This document shows positions 1 to 14,839 of a stretch of 64,000 bases of DNA, piece by piece. The position numbers were made by a program, and so were the translations under genes. The DNA is from Pagrus major. Taxonomy: Eukaryota > Chordata > Actinopteri > Spariformes > Sparidae. Where the stretch lies: assembly GCF_040436345.1 (NCBI RefSeq), contig NC_133235.1, positions 17,694,660 through 17,758,659 of the forward strand, given 5' to 3'. The notes under the pieces were generated by a model. That model saw only the letters and a list, made by a program, of their open reading frames with translations. It was not told where the DNA came from and searched no databases. How positions within the stretch are numbered: position 1 is the first letter of the stretch; every line of letters starts with the position of its first letter.

Positions 1-3759
<3,759 letters not shown>

Positions 3760-5080
3760 GCCGGGCTGACGTCCAGCAATGACACTTTTCCTTCTCAAGT
3801 AACCTCCTGCCCGTCTTCTCTGCATGTGTCTGACACAGTGGAGTATGAGTGGGTCAGTTGTCATCATAAGCTACGCTGCTGCTGCCCATCAGGAAAAATG
3901 TTCCACCATGTTATAACATGCTTGAGAGAAGGAGCAGGAAGCAGAGAGGCAATACAAAGAACCCATTCCCCCCGAAAAGGCTCATTCCTGTGTTTTATAC
4001 ATTTATTTATAATTTTAGAGATTTTACGTTCTGTTTTTTGACTGTCTTGCATCGTAGTTAACACAAATATTTGCAATCCTTATTGGCTTTTTGTTGTAGT
4101 TGTCAGTTTTGCAGATGGAAAAAACATTCATTTATTTTTCTTAATTTCCTTATTTCATCTTAAATTCCCAGTACTGTAAAAGACCTAGATGTCGGCTCAT
4201 TTTCCTCAGGTTATCGGCCAGTCATGTGAGAAAGCTTCACAATATACAGTTTAGTGTAGAGTTCATGGGTATTTATTTATCCAGATACGTTTCAGATTCA
4301 ATTGCAGCTGACACTAAATTCTCTCATATGTTAGAACAGAGTGGTGACAATAAAAGATGCAATAAATATAAAGCCTCAGCATAGAGAAGCTTTGTTTTAC
4401 AGGTCTGTGAATAAAATATTATTGATATTATTTTATAATTTCCAAATGCTTTCTTGAAAGTTTCCTGGAAAGAACAAAGTAGATGCTTCAGCTAATTCTT
4501 TGAGTTTATTATAGACATTCATAGACATTTACATAAATGAAATCACACTGATTAAACCCCCATAAATATTATTCATCAATCATCAATCAAGAAGCTGATT
4601 CTTCGTAAATGCAGATTTTTTTCTTTGTTTTGTAGTTTGTGTGCAGGTTTTGCATGATCATCTCACCTGCCATCCCCTGACTAAAAGTCTCAAGATTGTG
4701 CTAGATTAGCATTTAGGAAATGCTCAGTACCAGTCGATCCCTCTCTGTTTTATCTCTCATTTGTTTTCCAGGAAACCTGGCAGAGTTGAAATTGAGAGAT
4801 CAGCAAACCAAAAACATCTTGTTTGAAGGACTTTTACTTATTTCACCTTCAATCTGGAGCTTTTTGGTGTATGGATCTCTTTTTAAAGTCAGATCATTTG
4901 TGATCCATTGGGACGTACTTGTCTTTTTTGTTTTCTATCCAGGAATTAATTTGAAATTAATCTTAAATTACAGACCCATAAAATAAAGCGTTATCAGATT
5001 CAGAATGTATAGACTCATCTTTGCAGTGCCTGTAAACTGATCGACCGTATTGCCTCTGCGAGCGTTCATTTGTCATCGAG

Positions 5081-5378
5081 TTAAAGGAGAATTCTGGTAT
5101 TTTTAAACCTTGACCCGATATTTACATGTTTGAGGAAGTAAATGATTCATACTTACCAAGAATTTTGGAATCGCTCCAGTAGACACGGCTGTAATGGCTG
5201 ACCTACCCTCAGTTACGTCCACTAGAAGTGCTGTTTCTTGTCACTGAGGCTGAGGTTTAGACCTTTTTGTTAAATAATAAGATCTGTTTTCCCACCAGGA
5301 AGTCTCATTCAAGGAGAAGTCTCGCTCAAACATGTAAATATCAGGCCCAGGATTAAAAATACCCGAATTCCTCTTTAA
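5081..5378. mobile_element. MITE with about 54-bp terminal inverted repeats
   Basis: The left end TTAAAGGAGAATTCTGGTAT and the reverse complement of the right end TTAAAGAGGAATTCGGGTAT pair over about 54 bp with roughly eight mismatches. The interior has no coding frame. It is a non-autonomous DNA element of a kind common in fish, lying in the likely dapk3 3' UTR. Confidence 0.75.
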
Positions 5379-5748
5379 TGACATTTCTATCACATTGATA
5401 CTGCTCAATGTCTTAAACGCAACAACTTTTGCACAGTAGCCTTGTAAACCAAATATAGTGTGCATGGAAACTTTGTCTGTAAACTGTAACTCTTGTCATT
5501 CTGACCGTCTCTGCACACTGAAACATTCCATCAGTCATCTCACATCCAGCCAAAACATTCCCCATGTAGAGCATAGAGAGTGTATTATTATTATTAATGT
5601 TGTTATATAGTCAGTAGTATTTTTGAGTAGAGAAATGTACCATTGTATCGTTTGCACTTAAATGATTATAGCAGTGTTCCAAAATATATTTTAATCTGTC
5701 TCTTACGTGTATGAATAGGTGCAAAAATGAAATGTCTGGGCTTGTCTC

Positions 5749-5760
5749 AAATAAATAAAG
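5749..5760 (+). terminator. Candidate dapk3 polyadenylation signal
   Basis: Overlapping AATAAA hexamers (CAAATAAATAAAG) are followed by a T/GT-rich stretch (TTGTACTCTTGTGTTGTTATTG), a good mammalian-style polyA context. Earlier hexamers at about 4349 and 4977 are alternatives. Confidence 0.4.
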
Positions 5761-5924
5761 TTATCACTGTTACCAAGTTGTACTCTTGTGTTGTTATTGT
5801 ATGAAAGTGAATGTTGTAGCACACCGTGAGGACTGTGAAGATGGTCATGATCATACTTCTTTGTGTCAGTACAATTTACATTCACCTTTCTGAAAAATGA
5901 TTCTGTTTGTCAGTTATACCTTGT

Positions 5925-6345
5925 TTTCTCCATTTGTGTACATTTACTACAGCTACTGTACTTGTGTACAATCTCAGGTTAGTGCTACTTGAGTATTTCT
6001 ATTTGATGCCACTGTATACTGCATTTCAAAGGGAAATATTGAACTTTTTACTCCGCTACATTTATTTGACAGCTGATTAAGATGATACAAACTAAACATA
6101 TTGAGACAAAATAATGATGTAACAGATTAAACCAGTCAAATTATTTAAGATGTTTTGAATTAGTCCCACCTCAACATTCATGTATCGATGAAAATAATCA
6201 AATGATATCTTATATAACACTCACATGGGAGATTTTCCTGCTTTATGAGGAGGTCACTTTTACTTTTTGATACTTTCAGTACATTTTGCTCCAATTATTT
6301 TATCTACTTTTACTCAAGTAACATATGAAGTGTAGTTTAGTAGTG
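5925..6345. repeat. Dispersed fish repeat (TACTTTTACT family)
   Basis: The sequence contains TTACTCCGCTACATTTATTT and TTTTACTTTTTGATACTTTC. Its reverse complement matches 62040-62260 and, more weakly, 45615-45760. It has no coding content. Confidence 0.6.
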
Positions 6346-6404
6346 TGGCATTGCTAAAAAATATGTCAATGTGAATACATTTTAAAAAAGTTTAAATTAA
6401 ATTA

Positions 6405-6410
6405 GATTAC
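6405..6410. repeat. Left 6-bp target-site duplication GATTAC
   Basis: GATTAC directly precedes TACGGAAGCC and is repeated exactly after the right end at 7791-7796. Confidence 0.75.
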
Positions 6411-6682
6411 TACGGAAGCCCTAAAGGGCCATGCATTCATACATTTTATTTCCTCCGTTTTCCCGTGATAACGAGTTAATTTAATTTGTTTTCTCGACAT
6501 CTCAAGTTATTATCTCGAAATAACAACTGCCGTTTTCCCGAGATAACGGGATAATTTTCTCGAGATCTCGAGATAACGAAACTTTGTTTTCCCGAGATAA
6601 CGAAACTTTGTTTTCCCGAGATAACGATATAATTAATTCGAGATCATGAGAAAACAAAACGATAGTGTAGTATATTAAATCA

Positions 6683-6907
6683 TTGCAGGAAACATCATTC
6701 AGTGTAGCAATGTCAGAGGAGCAGGAGCATATCGATCACCGAGTCACATATCTTTTCAATCAAGGTCTGACACAGGCTGAAATAGCATTATGCCTTGCTA
6801 TTACAGATAAAATACACATTAGTGTGCTTAATCTAAAAAGACGGTTAGCAAGGCTTCAGTTATATTGGCGGCGCAATCTAAGTGAGCCTGATGTCGTCGT
6901 TAACTAG
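6683..6907 (+). pseudogene. Transposon copy 1: HTH-like N-terminal transposase fragment
   Basis: A 74-codon frame contains MSEEQEHIDHRVTYLFNQ, GLTQAEIALCLA and LKRRLARLQLYWRRN. The LTQAEIALCLA...LKRRLARLQ pattern is that of a helix-turn-helix DNA-binding N-terminus found in integrase-like fish transposases. The frame ends in TAG soon after LSEPDVVVN and has no DDE domain. An AG acceptor-like site (ATTGCAG) sits just upstream, so the internal ATG at about 6710 (MSEEQ) may be the original start. Confidence 0.55.
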
Positions 6908-7278
6908 CTACATAGCTGACCAGCTACGAGGTCCCGGGTGTCTCCATAATCTCAGGCCTATCATCAAATGTTAAATGAAATGAACTCGTTATCACGGGAA
7001 AACGGAGGAAATAAAATGTATGAATGCGTGGCCCTTTAGGGCTTCCGTACTAAAGGGCCATGCATTCATACATTTTATTTCCTCTGTTTTCCGTGATAAC
7101 GAGTTAATTTCATTTGTTTTCTCGACATCTCGAGTTATTATCTCGAAATAACAACTGCCGTTTTCCCGAGATAACAGGATAATTTTCTCGAGATAACGAA
7201 ACTTTGTTTTCCCAAGGTAATGATATAATTAATTCGAGATCATGAGAAAACAAAACGATAGTGTAGTATATTAAATCA

Positions 7279-7503
7279 TTGCAGGAAACATCATTCAGTG
7301 TAGCAATGTCAGAGGAGCAGGAGCATATCGATCACCACGTGACATATCTTTTCAATCAAGGCCTGACACAGGCTGAAATAGCATTATGCCTTGCTATTAC
7401 AGATAATATAAACATTAGTGTGCGTAATCTTAAAAGACGGTTAGCAAGGCTTCAGCTATATTGGCGGCACAATCTAAGTGAGCCTGATGTCATCGTTAAC
7501 TAG
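7279..7503 (+). pseudogene. Transposon copy 2: HTH-like N-terminal transposase fragment
   Basis: This near-identical 74-codon frame differs from copy 1 at six residues (R/H, K/N, H/N, L/R, R/H, V/I) with no frameshift or stop. It has the same ATTGCAG upstream and the same premature end. It is probably not a functional transposase on its own. Confidence 0.55.
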
Positions 7504-7790
7504 CTACATAGCTGACCAGCTACGAGGTCCCGGGCGTCTCCATAATCTCAGGCCTATCATATCACAGTCATTATCTCGAGATCTCAAATTAATTATATCG
7601 TTATCTCGGGAAAACTAAGTTTCATTATCTCGAGATCTCGAGAAAATTATCCCGTTATCTCGGGAAAATGGCAGTTGTTATTTCGAGATAATAACTCGAG
7701 ATCTCGAGAAAACAAATGAAATGAACTCGTTATCACGGGAAAACGGAGGAAATAAAATGTATGAATGCATGGCCCTTTAAGGCTTCCGTA

Positions 7791-7796
7791 GATTAC
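7791..7796. repeat. Right 6-bp target-site duplication GATTAC
   Basis: This exact copy of 6405-6410 follows GGCTTCCGTA. The pair brackets the whole 1.38-kb composite; no such duplication is seen at the internal junction near 7049. Confidence 0.75.
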
Positions 7797-8480
7797 TACA
7801 GATTTGTGCATAACTTTGTTTCTCAATTATTACATTTAATGTTAAGTGTTTATTATTCAAGTTTTTTAAACTGTAATTCTTTAAATGATTTCAATACTTA
7901 TTCCGTTAGTTCATGCTATCTATTTTTGATTTGCAGATTTATTGATTAAAAAGGGAGCAAATGTTAATGTTGCACACAAACTGTTTACACAATAATAACT
8001 TACACAATAATAAACTGTCACATCCACAGTGATCAGTTGTTGGACTGTTTCCAGCAGCAGAGGGAGATGCAGTTCTCTGTATCTGTGTAACAGCTGCCCT
8101 CTGGTGGCGCTTCACTAACATACGTTACATTTTCAGAAGCTTCAGTTTGAATCCCACAATGACCAGCATAAAAATATTGATTTTTCTGCATGTTATTATG
8201 CTTGAGTCTTGTAAACTGTTTTGATGTGTGATGCTTCTAATTGTTCCATAAGTTTTATTGTGCTTTTTCCTCTTGTTCTTCTAATTTTTAACACCCTTGT
8301 AATCTGGATTTTGAAAGGTGCTTCAGTATATCTTTCTTACTTCTTAAAGCTAGATTTTGACACAGTGGGACACACTTGTCTTAGTGTTTCAAAAATCAGT
8401 TTGTCTGTCTGTGTGTGTTAGTAAGAGACAGAGATAGAGTCCTGAGTCTGAACCTGAAAACCAAAAAACGGTGCACAATA
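7797..8480. other. Intergenic, dapk3 to phc3
   Basis: AT-rich DNA without a supportable gene. dapk3 and phc3 are convergent here, so transcription units from both sides end in or near this stretch. Confidence 0.5.
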
Positions 8481-8490
8481 TTTTCATGTT

Positions 8491-8496
8491 TTTATT
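8491..8496 (-). terminator. Candidate phc3 polyadenylation signal
   Basis: TTTATT on the plus strand is AATAAA on the minus strand, about 535 bases past the phc3 stop codon. It is the clearest hexamer in the expected place, although other AT-rich hexamers occur nearby. Confidence 0.4.
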
Positions 8497-9030
8497 TGTA
8501 TATTAATCATGGCAATAATAAATAATTCATAAATAACAACCTTGTCATCTGTTTGTTTCCAGAAGTCATTACAGCTGTTTGTTTGCTGATAAGTGTATCA
8601 AACGTCATCTGAAAGATAGCAGGTCATATTCTGTTCTGTAAACTTTGAGATTGTACAATTATGTGTGACTTTAAAGTCGTTTTTGTTTACAAATGATACA
8701 AAGGACTTTTAAAACCATTTTGAAACAAATGGATAACCGGAGTCAAACTGCTACAATCACTACAATGGGATAATGAGAGGACACAGAAAGAGCTGCTCAT
8801 CTGTGTGTTAAAGTCAGCTGAGACAGTGTGTTGATTAACAGCTGGAACAGCTGGAGGCGTCAGGAGTGAAATCTCCGGCAGTGGTGTCAGGAAAAAACGG
8901 CAGTCTGTGCATTCGTGATCCGCTCTTTGTATGAGTCCAAGTCCAGGGAAGAGAACTTAAAGATGAGCAGTGCTTCATCCTGATCCGGATCAACACAAAT
9001 CCATTCTTTGAGAGCAGGAGTGTGAACTGT

Positions 9031-9185
9031 TTATGCATCTTTCAGAGAGTTAATGTGGGCGCAGAGTTTCAGTGCAGGTCCCAGTTTAAGGTTCATGGTG
9101 CTGACCAGGTGGTCTTCTGTCAGAAGCAGCAGAGCCTGCCCGTCGATTTCCTGGGAGCGAAACACCTCGGCTACATCCTGACCAC
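9031..9185 (-). CDS. phc3: phc3 exon 14: SAM domain C-terminal part
   Basis: It encodes GQDVAEVFRSQEIDGQALLL, then TEDHLVSTMNLKLGPALKL and ends NSLKDA with TAA at 9033-9031. QEIDGQALLLL and MNxKLGPALK are the diagnostic polyhomeotic SAM helices. The acceptor is TTTCCTCCAG. Confidence 0.95.
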
Positions 9186-12100
9186 CTGGAGGAAAGAGAG
9201 GATAGTTAGCTCATACCTCTGTGTGACTGCGTTTAAAGGTGCACGATGTAGTTTTAGGAAAGAAATTTTAATCAGAAGAGAAAAGTTCTTCATTGAATGA
9301 TTTGTTTTTTTTAAATGCATAAACAAACTGAATAAACAAACTGACATTAAAGGACAACACAATTTCATACTGTTTTAATTTGTTTATATGTGGCGGACCC
9401 TGCCACCTTTCTAGCTTCAAACAGTGTTCTGGGGACCTTATTTTCCTCTGAGAACAGCTTGTTTATTCAAAAATAAATATTTTTTGAGTTTGTATTATTA
9501 CCTCATTTATAATGTAAATATTAAATTCTGACTCTGAATTTCTTCTCCAGAACTACATAGTGCCCCTTTACACAACACACTGTAGTTTCTTACTATGTGA
9601 AAAACAGGCCCGCTCCAGATTTAATGGGGCAGTTTAATCAAAGCTAACGCTGCTGTCTTGAACATCTGGCAGCATTAATTTGATGCACAAGAGGTGATTC
9701 ACTGTATGTCCTCGAAGGCAGCAGCAGAAAAGTGTGTACAGTATATGAAAGAAAAGCTGCTAATTTTGCTTTAACAGTGAGCAACCCAACGCTTTTCAAA
9801 TTCTTGTTTAATGTTGGTGTTTTGTTTGCGATGAGATGTGAAAGCTCAAAGGCAGGAGATGGTACCTGGCAGGGAGTTGATGTAAGAAAACACTTGTTGT
9901 ACGTTCCACTGAGACGGACAGCCGACGTCTTCTTCTCCGTCAGAAACAGTGATTGTTTCTGTCATCGTCTGCTCCTCCTCCCTCTCCTCCTCCTCATCCC
10001 TGTCCTCCTCCTCCTCCCTCTCCTCCTCTCTCTCCTGCTCCCTCTCCCTCTCTCGCACTCTCTCAGCCTGTTTACGGAGCCTGGTTGTCATGGGAACAGG
10101 AGGCTCATCTTCCTCCTCTTCCTCCTGGTCTTCCTGGGCCTCCTCTGAGCCAAACGACCCATGAGCCTGTGGAGCACAAAGACCATCAGATAAATACTGT
10201 ACTGACTCGGTGCAGACGACTTACAGCGAAGGTCAACCAGGTATCAGCCCTCGTCATCTCGTCATTGTTTTTGTTCGCATACAATGAGTGAATAAAGTTT
10301 TGATTTATTTGAATCAATGCTTGGTGGTTCATTGTGCTTTAAGCAGCTTTTAACTCTAAAAGAATTAAATTTGTCTGTCTATTAGGCAAACGTTTTAGCA
10401 ATTTCAGTCAAATTACAGTTTTTGTTTTGCTTTGTGATCTAAGAGCCTCAAATGTTTCACTGTTCAACTTTTTAACAATTATGATTAAAATGTTTCGTCT
10501 GTCTGGAAAAAATCCAGTTTTTCTTCTTGCTTTCGTCTTATTTAAGTCTTTCAAATAACTTTAAACAACTAACTCTTTACTAATTTTGTGAGATCCTATT
10601 TTACTTCAATAACTTTGGCCATTTAACTGTCTGCGTCCGTGTTTTTTGTTTTTTTTTACTTTTAAAAGTTTTTTTTAAATTCATCATCATTTTACAGTCG
10701 ACTCTATTTTTCCTCTCACTATTTTCTTCTGTCTTATATTATTATTTTTTTACTTTATTTCATTGTTTCATTCTGTTGTTTTATTGCAAAGCACTTTTCA
10801 GCTCTATTTATAAAAATGTCATAAATACCCTTGACTAGTAGTGGCAGTAAAAGAGTCACTCTGTATATATAAATACAGTTTGATTCAGATGAACCGGCAA
10901 GAAAAATGTTTTTGTTTTCACAATTGTCTAAGAAGTTGTTTTCAAAGTATGAGTTCACCCAAAAATGGGAAGTCAGTCATCATCTGCTCACCCTCATGCC
11001 GATGGAAAGTCATGTGGTTTTGTAGTCCACAAAACATTTCTGGAGCTTCACAGCAAAAAAGAGTTGCAACATTCTCCTAAACAACCGAAGCAGATGGAGA
11101 CTTGGATTACGCCGGACAAGCTGTATGGAGCCATTTTATGGTTGTTTGTTTTTTGGCTGATGTTTTACATTTTAAAACAAGTATTTTCCATTGGCATGGG
11201 GCTGAGTAGATAAAGACTGAACTTTCATCTTTGGGTGGTTCTTTAAGTTATAGACCAGTTGTTTCTGACTTGGGATCGAAGAATTGATCTTATGATCACC
11301 AGGATACAAAACGCAGAAAAAATAATTCTGTCACATCTTGCTCAGACTTTCCTCTTTCTGTTTTTACTTCTGGACTGAACTGAACTTAATTGACTCAAAT
11401 AAAACAACGAAAAAACACTCATTGAACGAACTGAAGGCATTCTGTCTTATTGAAACAGTACAATCCTGAAATTGTGTTCAAGCCCTGAGTCTCCTTCACT
11501 GCTCTGCTCCTGTCAGAGGCAGCTGTTGTTCCCCAGAGAGCAGCTTGTCTCATAGGACCAGTGATCCCTGCAGCACTCCAGCATTTTGATATTTGCAGCA
11601 GGTCAGTGATATTAACTGACCTGTCTCAGAAAATGTTCTCTGGAGGCTCCGTTGACTCTGCTGGGGGGTCGACCTCTCCTGCCCGCAGGCCTGTGACCCC
11701 AGCGACCGGCCCTCAGCATGGTGATACGCTTGGTGCAGCTCACACTGAACCTAAACACAGACAAAATATTACATAAGATTTAATGAAGCCTACTGCAGAG
11801 AGTCAGGCCATTCGTCTTTGAGCTGATAGCGTGCATCTGGACTGAGGCTGTCCTCTCTTTAATGCCTGGATGGAAAAACCAGGAAGTCATTATACACTTG
11901 AGACATTTTCTTATAGCCCAAAAGGAGCTCGATGGATTCCAGATGTCAGACGCCTTGTCTCACCACTACCAAGACAAACATCTCCTTTCTTTTACGTATC
12001 TTGTGTGGCAAAGGAAATACCACAAAATGCTGATTTTTTTTATCTTTATTTACAGAAGGAAGGATGTTTTACTGAGCTCTGGGCAGCTTCACTCTACTAT

Positions 12101-14800
12101 TATACAGTAAAGTGCTTCATTCAAGGGCACTTTATTGTGACTTCAATCAATCCTGTATGAAGCTGCTTTTTATTCTTGATTCTGAAATGTGTTGATCACG
12201 TCTCGATGTGTGAGTGATTTATTTACCTTCTGACGCACGTCATGGAGCAGAAGCGTTTGGAGCGCAGGAACGTGTGAGCGTAACCTCTGCTGCCACAGAA
12301 CTCACACTGCAGCACACCTGCCACACTATCCCCCAGCTCTGCAACTTCACAGGACCAGCTGTTAGTCACACATGTACACATACACACACATATATACACA
12401 CACACAACCACACTTCACCTCACCATCTGCTGCGGGGCCGTCGTTTTCCATCTCCGAGTCGGTCGAATCCGACTGGTCAGCATCCAGCGGACTGTCCTCT
12501 GCTGCTGCGTCCCCGTTGGTTTGCATCTCCTGACATTCAGGAAGTGAAGCCTGCTGGTCGGCTAACAGCGATGAGGGGACCACCTATGATAAGAGGTCCA
12601 TTTAGAAAAGTTAAATCTCACACACTGACATGGAAAGAGTTCTGTGTAGATACAGATAGGGTGTATTAAAGAAATGAAACGCACAACATGTAATTTTTGC
12701 CGTTACGGGTCTCTCTATCAAAACAAAACAAGAGATGTTTGCTGAGTGTTGTGGGTGGAAGCTCTGGCGGAGGGGAGAGGCAGAGCTGCTTCTCAGAGCG
12801 ACTCTGGAGGAGATAGTCTGGTGCAGAGCCAGAAGTTCTGGAGGAGATAGTCTGGTGCAGAGCCAGAAGTTCTGGAGGAATAAACACCTCAAAGCTGAGC
12901 TCAGGATAATATTTGAAATCAAACTTACTGGGAATGGCTCCAGGCCCTCTCGGATAACAAAGCCCTCTACGAGGTGTGTAAGGACGTGTGTTGTAAGTAT
13001 CCTCTCAGGGCTCCCTGGGACACTGGCTGGAGATGAGGGGGGCTGGCTGGGGCCTCGTACTGCCGCAGGCAGGATGGGAGGAGGTAGAGGAGGAGATGGA
13101 GGAGGAGGGTTGCTGCTGTTGTTGCTGCCGGGTGTGGTGAGCTGGGACGGCTCTTCCACCACTGGTGACCTGATCACCGAGCGACTGGATATGATGGAGG
13201 ATGAGCCCATCACTGCTGAACGTAAGGAGGCAGGAAAGATAACAGAGCTGAAAATAAGATTACCAGTTAAACCTGGTTTATTCCAAAATTCCTAATTCTT
13301 TATTTTCATAAGTTACCATGGAAATTCATCCCTACAGACTAGCCTGGTTTCAGCTTGGACAGTTTTCAGGCTTCAGCTTCCCCTCAGGCCGAACCAATCT
13401 GACTGAAACTCACTGTTTCCTCTGTCCCTCTGTACTGCTGCATTACATTCATTTATTTGCAGGGTATTTGAAATTTAAGTCACATATTGACAGCACTGCA
13501 GTCACCACATGTACTTTGAAGTTCACTGCAGTTAAAAGTTAATTAACAACTTTGACCCATGAGCGCAAGTAATTAGCTAGAAATATTTCCACTTTAAATG
13601 TCATTAAATGAAATCAAAGAGGCAGTTATGTCCAGGGTGGGCGGTAACGGATCACCTGTAATCGGGATTATGTGATCAGTAACTATCATCAACCCAGATT
13701 ACATTTGAAAAAATGTTTAGTTAGTCTGTAGTAAAACTGTCAAGAATTACTCGATTACATTTTTGCTTAAATCCTTAAAATATGGCAATTTGATGACTAT
13801 TAGCACACTAAGAAAAACACGTCTGAAATACAGGATTTTCTTAGATAAGCGCTCTGCTTTGTGGCCGACATATTTAGAAACAGAAAGACTTCATTAGTAA
13901 CACCACCTTTGACGTTGGAGTTTTGTTTTTTAACGATGATTTATGGATAATGAGAGTTTTAATTCTATTTCATTTACATTAAAAACAGAAGAAGAACATT
14001 TTGAGTCAATTCTAATCTTGTGTATTAAGAGCAAAGTCCTCCTTTCGGCCTTTAAAATAAAAATCAGCAGCAACAAAAACTTACACAAAAGGAAGTGAAT
14101 CCCACATGTTGTATACTTTGCTTTTCTGAGCTAGCTTTATGGAGTTCATAGGGTTAGAAAGGGTTTTATTGTCCTGTATTCTTCTCTTTTCTATTTCATT
14201 ATCATGTTTTACCTGAACCATTCTGTTTAGGAGGCCCAGTGAGAGGTTTTGGGGTCCTGTCTCTCTGTGGACTGTAGGAACGTTCATCTTTCCTCCCCTC
14301 AGCGCTCAGTCCATTCACTTTAAATGTTTGCCCCGACTGAAATTCAAACCACAACAAACCCTTGATCAAAATGACACGCAGTGAGAACAAGCAAAGCTTA
14401 CAAAGCTCAACTGCAGCACACTCACCGATGGAGTTTCATTGCGTCTGACCGGATGCACTTTCAGATCAACAGCCACCGTCTGAGGAGGTGGGAGGTTCTG
14501 GTAGGGCATCTGGACAAGAGCCTCCGCTACAGGCAGCTCCTGCTCCGTCAGCATCACCCGTCCCGACTGGACGGCCAAAGCCTGGACCGAGTGCAGGGAC
14601 AGCCTCTGGAGGGAGGTTGGGGGGTTCTGGGGCAGCCTGGGGAGAACCAGAGGTGGAGGAGGAGGTGGAGGCTGGTTCTGCACTTGTGGGAATGAGGTCC
14701 GACGCTGCGGAGCGGCCACCAGAGGAGGAGGCTGAGGCTGAACAGTGGCAGCTGGAATTGAGGTCTGAGCTGAAGATGCAAACACGCTGGTGACAGAAGA

Positions 14801-14839
<39 letters not shown>

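Larger units (their letters stand above)
3760..5770 (+). other. dapk3 3' UTR and downstream, extent inferred
   Basis: No further coding sequence is seen. AATAAA-type signals occur near 4349, 4977 and in the ATAAATAAAG cluster near 5751-5760, any of which could end the transcript. A MITE with long inverted repeats sits at 5081-5378. Confidence 0.5.
6411..7790. mobile_element. Composite (dimeric) DNA transposon, possibly IS3EU-like
   Basis: The outer ends are perfect inverted repeats, TACGGAAGCC and GGCTTCCGTA, flanked by a 6-bp duplication GATTAC. Inside are two head-to-tail copies, 6411-7049 and 7050-7790. The second lacks the outermost 10 bases of its left end, and the first has lost most of its right arm. 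In the second copy the arms form long inverted repeats of about 200 bp or more, built of reiterated CCCGAGATAACG-like words and the palindrome CTCGAGATCTCGAG. Each copy keeps a 74-codon frame. TAYGG-type ends, a 6-bp duplication and an HTH-type N-terminus recall the IS3EU superfamily, but that name is from memory and unverified. No catalytic core is present, so the element is non-autonomous. Confidence 0.8.

Noticed and set aside
6405..7798. 8-bp target duplication (AGATTACT) implying a hAT element
   Set aside because: It is possible only if the terminal T/A bases are assigned to the flanks. TAC...GTA ends with 6-bp GATTAC are equally exact, and the HTH-like frame does not look hAT-like; left open rather than excluded.
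9953..10291. Plus-strand Pro/Ser-rich frames
   Set aside because: They are antisense shadows of the phc3 E/R-rich exon.
12362..12423. Extension of phc3 exon 10 into a VCVYMCVYVYM tail
   Set aside because: This is translation of an intronic CA/TG repeat beyond the GTGAGG donor.
14381..14793. Plus-strand Glu-rich and Gly-rich frames
   Set aside because: They are the antisense of the phc3 exon with serine and proline codon runs; splice phases and homology support the minus strand.
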